Positions 1-5,868 of a DNA stretch of 5,919 nt are shown here, piece by piece (within the stretch, counting starts at the first letter, position 1; every line of letters starts with the position of its first letter). The stretch covers positions 1-5,919 of the forward strand of contig CALDSN010000194.1 in the NCBI GenBank assembly GCA_937924555.1, given 5' to 3'. This DNA comes from an uncultured bacterium (GTDB taxonomy: Bacteria; Cloacimonadota; Cloacimonadia; Cloacimonadales; Cloacimonadaceae). A program made the translations under genes and the position numbers. The notes below the pieces were generated by a model. The model saw nothing but the letters and a program-made list of their open reading frames with translations. It did no database searches and had not been told where the DNA came from.

Positions 1-46
1 ACCACCGAGATCTACACTCTTTCCCTACACGACGCTCTTCCGATCT
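1..46 (+). other. Illumina TruSeq universal adapter (artefact)
   Basis: This stretch reads as the TruSeq universal adapter from its thirteenth base onward and ends in the characteristic GCTCTTCCGATCT. It is library-construction sequence and not part of the organism. The insert begins at about 47. It supplies the false stop codon (25-27) and the last residues of the adjoining minus-strand protease reading frame. Identification is from memory of the published adapter; a vector/adapter screen would confirm it. Confidence 0.98.
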
Positions 47-2055
47 GAAGAATCCCCGCTGCCATAGAAATCAAGATTACCGAAGTAGTTGTTTACATCG
101 CTCCCGGCAGCAAACTCAGCATTCCCACGGATGTGCACATAACCATCTGCAGTGTAATGCAATACCCCGCCACTAAACAGGGTCATATTTCCCGCTATAT
201 TTATGTCGGCATTGGCATGTAAGACGTTAAGTGCACCATGGATATTGGCATCCCCAGCCACATACAGCGAGCCATTTGCCACGTTTAGCTGGGCATTGCC
301 CTTAATATTCAGAGTTCGCACGGCTGCGGTGCCGGTGATTAATGGATAGTGTGTGGTGGTCACCGGTATTTCCACCCATGAGCTTTCGGTGGGAATGCTC
401 CCCGTATTCCAATTGGATGAGGTAAACCAATCTGTACTCGATACCCCTGTCCAAACATGGGGCTGAGAGGCATGCAAGGTGAAGGATATGCTGGAGCCTG
501 TATTCTCTGTTATGTCTGTGATAAACAGGTTTCCCGGCAATGCTGCATTGGCGAAGATGTTGTACAGCCAGGGAGTGGGATTGCTGTTGTTGTGCAGTTC
601 GTTGCGGTTTACAGAACTGGAGAGGTTTGCTTGGTCTATCGTGCCATAATCATTGATTGTTCCATCGGGACGGTATATATACACCTCATCGGGTGGACCG
701 TCACTATTGCCTCTAAGGCTTATGGGAGCTATTCCGGATAGGTATGATTCGGTGATGCGATACACAATCAAGCCGGAACCGGGGAGACTGCTTCCGTAAG
801 CACTGTTTTGTCGCAGATATTCCAGGACGTAGAACTGGTCACTCTCTCCCGAGGCTATCTTGTAACAGGAATAAGGATTGTCGTTGATTGCCGTAAGGGT
901 ATAGGTGGTAGGGGTGCTACTTGGGCTAATAGTGGGGAGGGAAGCCACCCAATTGCCGTATTTCATCTTCATAAAAGCCGAATGAGGTTGGGGCAAGATG
1001 CCATGGGTTCCCATCAGTTCCCAAGCCCCCACGGGAAGCCTACCATCTTGGCTGTAATGATACAAATCTGGGAACCCTATACAGTGCGAGGTCTCATGGC
1101 AGATAACTCCCGTTCCCGTTATGCCTCCGTTATCGGGAGATACCAGTAAATCCGATAGCTGCAAAGAGTAAACTGACACGAACTTGCCATTGATGTATGT
1201 GTATGGTACCTCAAGGGGACTGAATAGATCCAGCCAATATTGCTGAGACCATAGCGGGCTTCCCCAATATGCTTCCGGTCCGCCTTGCAACACAAAGGTT
1301 ATATTATCCACCATGCCATCGCTATTGCCATCCAAGTTGAGCCCTGCGGGAATGCTGGCAGAGATAGAGTTCACAGCATAATGCATCATCGTCTGCATTC
1401 TCAACTTACCTTCGTGCTTGGTGCTGTACCCATCCGGATTGGTTTCCGCATTGTATGCCATGAAATACGAGCGGTCATGCCCATCCTGAAAACTGCGCAC
1501 TATTCCCCCCTCTGCAGCTGGGTAAAAGGTGGAATTCACGGTTAATTGATTCATGCTTTCATGCAGAAAGTAATCCCGCACCGATTCTGTGGTAATGGAG
1601 TTAAACATCGTCTCATAAGTGGCAAGGGGAGTGGTGTATTCTGCTTGATCCAAAAAGCGGATGAAGATCACGATGTTGTTTATTGTCCCGGAGTTTGGAG
1701 CATAAGAGAGCACTCGGTTATGTGGCATGGCTTCTGCTCGTGCCTCCGGTTCAAGTTCTTGCCTTAAACCCGGTTGAATGTTAAGCGTAGCGGGGTCAAA
1801 GCGACCTACCACATATTCCGATGCCTTTATTCCTCTTCCATCCGGCACGGCGTACGCCGCATATCCTGTTCGCGGATGAATCAGCACGGTGTATCCCTTT
1901 TGATCATGCATATTATGGAGATATTCATCACCCGTCACCAGCAGACTCAGCTTGCTGCCATCGGGTTGCACCTGTTCAATGGGATAATTCTGCATAAATG
2001 CGCCAAACAAAGACGAAAAGCAAATAGCTAACGCTATCAAAATACAAGTCTTCAA
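47..2055 (-). CDS. Secreted M6-family metalloprotease (immune inhibitor A-like), C-terminus truncated
   Basis: This is a probable secreted zinc endopeptidase. Residues 1-19 form a signal peptide: Lys2, a hydrophobic core, and likely cleavage after FGA. Residues about 20-115 are a propeptide-like region with QPDGS and GDEY motifs. The catalytic domain carries HETSHCIGFPDLY from residue 320: His320 and His324 are zinc ligands, Glu321 is the general base, and Asp330 is a candidate third ligand. This matches the family pattern HExxHxxGxPDxYD. A downstream WELMG (345-349) fits the conserved W-x-L-M segment, and LPGSGLIVYRI follows at 424-434. Residues about 534-669 are a beta-rich repeat region (WTG..S..W...NW, then short G-N-x-L turns) typical of cell-surface proteins. 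The start is TTG, chosen because the signal peptide begins there, a strong GGGAGGAG lies just upstream, and an in-frame stop lies further upstream. Genuine coding ends at about residue 669; the remaining SDRKSVV and the stop are adapter-encoded. An anchoring or secretion-sorting C-terminus is probably missing. M6 assignment is firm; substrate is unknown. Confidence 0.9.
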
Positions 2056-2057
2056 GT

Positions 2058-2065
2058 CTCCTCCC
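2058..2065 (-). promoter_or_regulatory. Ribosome binding site of the M6 protease gene
   Basis: The minus strand reads GGGAGGAG, then AC, then TTG. This is a near-perfect anti-16S match. It decides the start in favour of TTG, since no ATG precedes the signal peptide and the upstream frame closes with a stop. The spacing is on the short side (4 nt from the GGAGG core). Confidence 0.75.
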
Positions 2066-2067
2066 GG

Positions 2068-2089
2068 GATACTATCGTATCATTAGTAT
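2068..2089 (-). repeat. Two overlapping small inverted repeats next to the protease RBS
   Basis: ATACTA (2069-2074) pairs perfectly with TAGTAT (2084-2089) across a 9-nt loop. The overlapping GATAC (2068-2072) pairs perfectly with GTATC (2077-2081) across a 4-nt loop. The two hairpins cannot form together. They lie immediately 5' of the Shine-Dalgarno in the protease leader. The stems are short and A/T-rich, so chance is a real explanation. Confidence 0.3.
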
Positions 2090-2193
2090 TACTGGTTCCT
2101 AACTGTTCTGCTGTGTGTTCCTGCCATATATGTAAGCATCGTCTGTTTATAAGCTTAGCTCACATAGCGTTGCCGAAAATTCACACATTTGAT

Positions 2194-2221
2194 ATTGTGT
2201 TTCACCTGTAATGCTTGTCAA
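2194..2221 (-). promoter_or_regulatory. Candidate sigma70-type promoter for the M6 protease
   Basis: On the minus strand a perfect TTGACA (2221-2216) is followed after 16 nt by CACAAT (2199-2194), which matches TATAAT at four of six positions. Transcription would begin near 2187, leaving a leader of about 130 nt before the TTG start. The organism's own promoter consensus is unknown, and some FCB bacteria use a different one, so this is only a candidate. Confidence 0.4.
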
Positions 2222-2280
2222 TAGATTTGTAACTGGAGTGGTTAACCGATATCTGCTTGCCGCTGTTTTGGTTCCAAGTA

Positions 2281-2349
2281 TCATTGCTTAATCATTACAT
2301 ACTCATTACGGACAAAACATGCAATGATTAGGTAATGATTAGGTAATTC
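2281..2349. repeat. Symmetric array of six 7-bp repeats with 11-bp period
   Basis: TCATTGC (2281), TCATTAC (2292) and TCATTAC (2303) lie exactly 11 bp apart on the plus strand. After an 11-bp centre come the inverted copies GCAATGA (2321), GTAATGA (2332) and a degenerate GTAATTC (2343), again 11 bp apart. The whole block is two-fold symmetric about 2315. Folded as RNA from the plus strand, 2283-2298 pairs with 2332-2347 over 16 positions including two G-U wobbles. Neither side is followed by a T-run, so it is not an intrinsic terminator. It lies about 60 bp upstream of the candidate -35 of the protease promoter. The 7+4 bp phasing resembles binding sites of OmpR/PhoB-type response regulators, but the binder is unknown. 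Confidence 0.85.
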
Positions 2350-2396
2350 ATATTGGGGAGATGCCGGGCAGAGATGGGGAGTCGTTTTTCCTGGGC

Positions 2397-2404
2397 AAAA
2401 AAAA
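2397..2404 (-). terminator. T8 run immediately 3' of tRNA-Asn
   Basis: On the minus strand the tRNA's CCA is followed by a single C and eight T residues. With the stable tRNA acceptor/T-arm structure just upstream, this could release RNA polymerase. No separate GC-rich hairpin stands between tRNA and T-run, so termination here is inferred. Confidence 0.35.
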
Positions 2405-2405
2405 G

Positions 2406-2480
2406 TGGCTCCGAAAGAGGGATTCGAACCCCCGACCTAGTGGTTAACAGCCACCCGCTCTACCGCTGAGCTATTTCGGA
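2406..2480 (-). tRNA. tRNA-Asn (anticodon GTT), CCA encoded
   Basis: A complete cloverleaf can be drawn on the minus strand. A 7-bp acceptor stem (TCCGAAA with TTTCGGA) is followed by a D-arm with AGCGGTA loop. The anticodon stem GGTGG/CCACT holds loop CTGTTAA, giving anticodon GTT. A 5-nt variable region leads to the T-arm with TTCGAAT loop. The discriminator is G73 and the CCA end is encoded (2408-2406). The tRNA lies 52 bp downstream of the antiporter stop, on the same strand. All stems pair, with a few G-U wobbles, so it looks functional. Confidence 0.97.
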
Positions 2481-2518
2481 ACACTTACTTTGCGCAAAGA
2501 TTGAAAATGCGCTAAAAC

Positions 2519-2524
2519 TGTCAA
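2519..2524 (-). promoter_or_regulatory. Possible -35 element for tRNA-Asn
   Basis: A perfect TTGACA lies 38 nt upstream of the tRNA 5' end, the right distance for a -35 box giving a short leader. The region where a -10 should fall (about 2496-2503) contains only weak matches such as AATCTT. A GCGC-containing palindrome TTTGCGCAAA at 2489-2498 follows, reminiscent of GC-rich discriminators of stable-RNA promoters. The tRNA could instead be processed from operon read-through. Confidence 0.3.
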
Positions 2525-2532
2525 CAGGAAAT

Positions 2533-4260
2533 TTACTCACCCACCGGAATAAGGCAGGTGTCACACTCCGCAAGCTGGGATTTTAGCAGCTTGTATATCT
2601 TGTTTGTCTCGCTGCTATTTAGCAGTAAATCCAGGTTTTTGGGCTTGCGCAGAGCCATCACCAGGGTTTGCATAAGTTTTAATTGTGCCAGCGGGTTATC
2701 TGCAGGGCTTAGGGTTAGCAGCACCAACCGAACGCTCTCTCCATCTGGGCTGTCCCAATCAATACCGTGGGTGGGTTTCACCACAAACAGCTTACATCCA
2801 TCCAGGTTTTCGATGTGCGCATGGGGGAAGGCAATCCCTTGTCCCAAAGCGGTGCTCATCTGCTCTTCACGGGTGAAAACTTCACTGCTGAGAATGGATT
2901 CCGGAATCCCAATACGAGGGGCTACCTTTCCCAGTAAGGAGCTAAGCAGTTCATCTTTGCTGCGGGATTTGGCATCGAAGATAATATCCTCTTTAGCAAA
3001 GATGAATTTCACCAAGTCCTTCCGGAGTTTGCGCAGGGTGAAGGACAGCCAGGGACCAAAGATAACCGTGGAAATGATAGAACCCGCCACCACACTTACA
3101 AACACCACTTCCTTTATCAAGCCACCGCTGTATGCCAGCATTGCCACCACAATGTGCATTTCCCCACCGGCAGTGTGTGAGATGGCGATGCTGCTGAGGT
3201 TGCTGCGTTTCTGCTTTGCCCACAAGGCTCCCAACCAAGCACCCAGATAGCGGGAAGCGATTCCCAATACGGTAATCAAAGCTACCAGGAACCAATCCAG
3301 GTTAGCCAAAAAGTCCATCTCCAAGCCTATCTTGGCAAAGAAGATGGGCACAAAGATGGAATATACCATGCGGTGAATGGTGTGCCGGTCCTGCTCGGAG
3401 ATGTGCTTGGCTTCTCCCACCAAAATACCCGCAATGAAGAAGCCAAAAAGCGAGTGTATCCCAATCTTGAGGGTGATAGCCCCCATCAGCATGCCGAATA
3501 TTACGATGAAGGTAGTTTTATATCCTGTGTCCTTGCCAATCTTGGTGTGTATCAGGGTGATGGCTTTATCCACCCCACGCCTCAGGATGCTAAGGCTGAA
3601 CAGAGTGAAGACAACTGTGAGGGCAACAAGCTTGATGATAAACCCGAGCTCCACCACCCCATGCGCCATGATACCAAGGATAATGGTGAATACAACCCAA
3701 CCTACAAGGTCATTCAGAGTTAATGCCGACACGATCAAAAAGCCCATGTCGCTTTTCAGGATGCCCAAATCCTGCAAACCACGGATAGCTACGGGTAATG
3801 CGCTGATGGTCATAACTGTGGCAATAAACAAGGCAAAGATGAAGCGCTGATCGGGGTTAACCAGATAGCTGTCCGGTAATAGATATAGTGGAAGAAAGCT
3901 GAGCATAACCGGCACGATGAGATCAACCAAGCATAGTTTAACTGCTCCACCACGTTGCTTCCACACCCTGGAGAAGTTTATCTCCAAGCCTGTGTCCATT
4001 AAGAGAAAGAGATTGCCAAACCACGCCACCGTTCCCAGCATTGCCCATTGTATAGGGTCGTTAGGAAAGATATATTGCTGCCAATGTGGTGCGTATTTGC
4101 CGAAGATTGCCGGACCCAAAAACAGCCCCACCAGGATGTCTCCGGTGATGGTAGGCTGCTTGATGCGTTCCAGCAGAAAGCCTGCTGCTTTACAGGCACC
4201 GAGAAGCAAGGCAAACTGAAGCAGAAAGATGAGGAGGTGATGCTCGCTTATCGGTCCCAC
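2533..4260 (-). CDS. CPA2/CHX-like cation:proton antiporter fused to a PTS EIIA type-2 domain
   Basis: This is an inner-membrane monovalent cation/H+ exchanger with a cytoplasmic C-terminal regulatory domain. Residues about 9-405 hold roughly 13 hydrophobic segments, the number expected for CPA2 proteins. Family-typical stretches are LFLLMDTGLEI (84-94), ATVMTISALPVAIRGLQDLG (147-166), GFFIAGILVGEA (273-284) and FFAKIGLEMDF (307-317). The ion-site dyad is Asn183-Asp184 in TLNDLVGW. This form resembles CHX and electroneutral exchangers more than the Asp-Asp of electrogenic ones. Residues about 424-565 are an EIIA(Fru/Mtl/Ntr) domain, with TREEQMSTALGQGIAFPH ending at the phospho-acceptor His480. 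The second His usually conserved in such domains appears to be Gln526. TrkA-N/RCK domains common in KefB/C relatives are absent. The start is GTG with AGGA 7 nt upstream, overlapping the previous gene's stop. The exchanged ion (Na+, K+) cannot be read from sequence. Confidence 0.9.
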   Translation of the reverse strand: MGPISEHHLLIFLLQFALLLGACKAAGFLLERIKQPTITGDILVGLFLGPAIFGKYAPHWQQYIFPNDPIQWAMLGTVAWFGNLFLLMDTGLEINFSRVWKQRGGAVKLCLVDLIVPVMLSFLPLYLLPDSYLVNPDQRFIFALFIATVMTISALPVAIRGLQDLGILKSDMGFLIVSALTLNDLVGWVVFTIILGIMAHGVVELGFIIKLVALTVVFTLFSLSILRRGVDKAITLIHTKIGKDTGYKTTFIVIFGMLMGAITLKIGIHSLFGFFIAGILVGEAKHISEQDRHTIHRMVYSIFVPIFFAKIGLEMDFLANLDWFLVALITVLGIASRYLGAWLGALWAKQKRSNLSSIAISHTAGGEMHIVVAMLAYSGGLIKEVVFVSVVAGSIISTVIFGPWLSFTLRKLRKDLVKFIFAKEDIIFDAKSRSKDELLSSLLGKVAPRIGIPESILSSEVFTREEQMSTALGQGIAFPHAHIENLDGCKLFVVKPTHGIDWDSPDGESVRLVLLTLSPADNPLAQLKLMQTLVMALRKPKNLDLLLNSSETNKIYKLLKSQLAECDTCLIPVGE

Positions 4261-4267
4261 AGTGCCG

Positions 4268-4271
4268 TCCT
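4268..4271 (-). promoter_or_regulatory. Ribosome binding site of the antiporter gene, overlapping the upstream stop
   Basis: AGGA lies 7 nt before the GTG start and shares two bases with the TAG stop of the phosphorylase gene. This supports the GTG start and translational coupling, since ribosomes ending on the phosphorylase sit on this site. The match is short (4 nt). Confidence 0.55.
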
Positions 4272-5583
4272 ATGAGGAGCTTATCTCAAAGATCATCTCT
4301 TCTTTTTCCTTGGGGAAGGCGGTAATCTTGTAGGCATCGCGGATCAATGCTGCCACTTCCTCTGCTTCGCTTTGGCTCTGGGCATGCACTTCGCCGATGA
4401 TGTCACCCGCCTGAACTTCATCCCCAATCTTGGGGTACAGCAAGGCTCCGGCGGCATAGTCTATCGTGTCGCTCACCTGCATGCGTCCTGCCTTGATGCG
4501 CACCAGTGCATAACCGATGGCACGGGAATCAATACTTAGCACATAACCGCTCTCTTGGGCGTGAATAGGTAGCTTCACCTTTGCTTGGGCAAAAAGGGAA
4601 TAGTCGTCAATAACTGCAGGATTGCCACCTTGCACGGCAATTATCTCGCGGAACTTCTCCAGGGCTTTTCCGCTGCTAACCGCATTGTCTATCATTTCCT
4701 TTGCCTCGGCACAATCCTTTGCCAAACCTGCACTCTTGAGCATCTCAGCGGTGAGGGCGGTTGTTAAGATGTATGTATCAGGCAGGTAATTGCCCTTAAG
4801 GTATTCGATTGCTTCAATCATCTCCAGCGCATTGCCCACGGCGTTACCCAAGGGCGAATTCATGTTGGAGAACACTACCGACACCTTTTGCCCAAAGCTG
4901 TTTCCGGTGCTAATCAGGTGTTCTGCTAGTTCTTTGGCACGGCGAATATTGGGCATGAAGGCACCGCTGCCAATCTTTAGGTCTATCACCAAGTGCTTAG
5001 CACCTTCGGCAATCTTTTTGCTCATGATGCTGGCGGTGATGAGGCCTGGGCTTTCCACTGTGGCAGTTACATCACGCAGGGCATATATCCGTTTATCGGC
5101 AGGCACCAACTCTGCGGATTGTCCCACCAGAGCATAGCCGTGCTTCAGCACCATTGCCTTGAAGTCCTCCATGCTATAACCCGTGGTAAAGCCGGGGATG
5201 GATTCCAGTTTGTCCAAAGTTCCGCCAGTATGCCCCAAGCCTCTGCCGGAAATCATCGGCACATACAGCCCCAAAGCTGCGGCAATGGGTGCAAGCATCA
5301 GGCTTATCTTATCCCCCACCCCACCCGTGGAGTGCTTATCTGCCACAGGGATGCCTTCCGGGAAGCTGATGCTTTTGCCGGATTCGATGTAACTCTTGGT
5401 CAGGGCTGCAATTTCGCTTTTATCCAAGCCTTGAAAATAGCTTGCCATCAGGAAAGCACTTATCTGATACTCTTCAACGCTTCCTTTTAGATAGCCATTA
5501 ACCAAGGCAGATATCTCCTCAGCGTTTAGGGGAATGCCATCTCGTTTCTTTAGTAGTAGTTCAACCGGATTGTATGTTTGCAT
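4270..5583 (-). CDS. pdp: Pyrimidine-nucleoside (thymidine) phosphorylase
   Basis: This cytoplasmic enzyme cleaves thymidine, deoxyuridine and possibly uridine with phosphate, giving the free base and (deoxy)ribose 1-phosphate for pyrimidine salvage and pentose catabolism. At 437 residues it has the family's usual length (about 430-440) and appears complete. The all-helical domain begins with LLKKRDGIPL (10-19). The phosphate-binding loop DKHSTGGVGDK is at 82-92. The family signature SGRGLGHTGGTLDKLES is at 112-128. Arg170 (ALRDVTAT), Ser185 and Lys189 (ITASIMSKK) occupy the pyrimidine-binding positions known from E. coli DeoA. The C-terminal PYNP_C domain spans about 343-420. SNMNSPLGNAVGNALE is closer to Bacillus PyNP than to E. 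coli DeoA as I recall them, hence pdp; deoA is the alternative name and specificity is not certain. ATG is preceded by AGAGGA 5 nt upstream. The gene sits between the permease and the antiporter with 9-nt gaps on each side. Confidence 0.95.
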   Translation of the reverse strand: MQTYNPVELLLKKRDGIPLNAEEISALVNGYLKGSVEEYQISAFLMASYFQGLDKSEIAALTKSYIESGKSISFPEGIPVADKHSTGGVGDKISLMLAPIAAALGLYVPMISGRGLGHTGGTLDKLESIPGFTTGYSMEDFKAMVLKHGYALVGQSAELVPADKRIYALRDVTATVESPGLITASIMSKKIAEGAKHLVIDLKIGSGAFMPNIRRAKELAEHLISTGNSFGQKVSVVFSNMNSPLGNAVGNALEMIEAIEYLKGNYLPDTYILTTALTAEMLKSAGLAKDCAEAKEMIDNAVSSGKALEKFREIIAVQGGNPAVIDDYSLFAQAKVKLPIHAQESGYVLSIDSRAIGYALVRIKAGRMQVSDTIDYAAGALLYPKIGDEVQAGDIIGEVHAQSQSEAEEVAALIRDAYKITAFPKEKEEMIFEISSS

Positions 5584-5588
5584 ATTTA

Positions 5589-5594
5589 TCCTCT
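5589..5594 (-). promoter_or_regulatory. Ribosome binding site of the phosphorylase gene, overlapping the permease stop
   Basis: AGAGGA lies 5 nt before the ATG and shares its first two bases with the TAG stop of the permease gene. It fixes the phosphorylase start and implies coupled translation with the upstream permease. Confidence 0.65.
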
Positions 5595-5868
5595 AATTCG
5601 TTATCAGTTTGGTGCGGATGTACCCGCTGAACATATCCATGATCCACACCACCAGGGCTATTAACCACATGATAAGCCCAACATTCCTCCAGGCAAGCAT
5701 TTGTTGCTGCTGGTACAATGCCAAGCCTATTCCGCCACCGCCCACAAAGCCCACAATCGTAGCCATGCGCACGTTAATATCCCAACGGTAGATGGTGAAC
5801 GCAAGGTATGGTGCCAAAATCTGCGGGGCAACCGCATAACGCCAAACCTGCAATGTAGAGGCTCCCGT
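5593..5868 (-). CDS. phnE: PhnE-like phosphonate-family ABC transporter permease, N-terminus missing
   Basis: This is the C-terminal 91 residues of an inner-membrane permease of the phosphonate/phosphite ABC transporter family. The genuine sequence begins TGASTLQVWRYAVAPQI, which is the EAA loop that docks the ATPase. It continues with YRWDINVRMATIVGFVGGG and GIGLALY, a stretch highly characteristic of PhnE. A last membrane segment follows at about 69-85 of the apparent frame, then a basic tail. PhnE proteins are usually about 260-280 residues, so some 170-190 N-terminal residues lie outside the window. The apparent start (GTG, 5881-5883) and residues MLFRS are adapter-derived, so no true start is visible. 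The ATPase (PhnC) and binding protein (PhnD) would be expected upstream, beyond the window. The substrate may not be a phosphonate: family members also handle phosphite and other compounds, and the neighbouring gene is for nucleoside cleavage. Confidence 0.88.
   Translation of the reverse strand, partial: TGASTLQVWRYAVAPQILAPYLAFTIYRWDINVRMATIVGFVGGGGIGLALYQQQQMLAWRNVGLIMWLIALVVWIMDMFSGYIRTKLITN

Larger units (their letters stand above)
2056..2405. other. 350-bp intergenic region between tRNA-Asn and the M6 protease
   Basis: I find no plausible gene in this stretch. From the protease outward it contains the ribosome binding site, two small hairpins, a candidate promoter at 2194-2221, the symmetric 11-bp repeat array at 2281-2349, and an 8-base T-run (minus strand) directly after the tRNA. 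The remainder (about 2100-2190, 2225-2280 and 2350-2396) shows no feature I can support. No riboswitch or small-RNA family was recognised. Confidence 0.7.

Noticed and set aside
457..2031. Several 70-115-residue plus-strand frames opposite the protease
   Set aside because: All are antisense to a continuous, motif-bearing protease frame and show no recognisable domain of their own.
2281..2349. CRISPR-like array or replication iterons
   Set aside because: Units are only 7 bp with 4-bp spacers and switch orientation at the centre, unlike CRISPR. I see no DnaA boxes and no replication gene nearby.
2281..2349. Intrinsic terminator for the tRNA or for plus-strand transcription
   Set aside because: The palindrome is A/T-rich and is not followed by a T-run in either direction.
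2406..2480. tRNA as attachment site of an integrated element
   Set aside because: I see no repeat of the tRNA 3' end elsewhere in the window, and no integrase or phage gene.
2558..3250. 230-residue plus-strand open frame opposite the antiporter
   Set aside because: It lies antisense to well-supported EIIA and membrane-domain coding, has a Ser/Arg/Leu-rich composition of shadow translation, and shows no recognisable family motif.
4993..5490. 165-residue plus-strand open frame opposite the phosphorylase
   Set aside because: Antisense to the conserved phosphorylase signature motifs, so it is a shadow. No family resemblance, and Cys/His-rich composition from reverse reading.
47..5868. Novel defence, mobile or biosynthetic gene system
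   Set aside because: Every substantial gene falls into a known family (M6 protease, CPA2 antiporter, nucleoside phosphorylase, PhnE), and no transposase, nuclease, toxin or unknown gene cluster is present.
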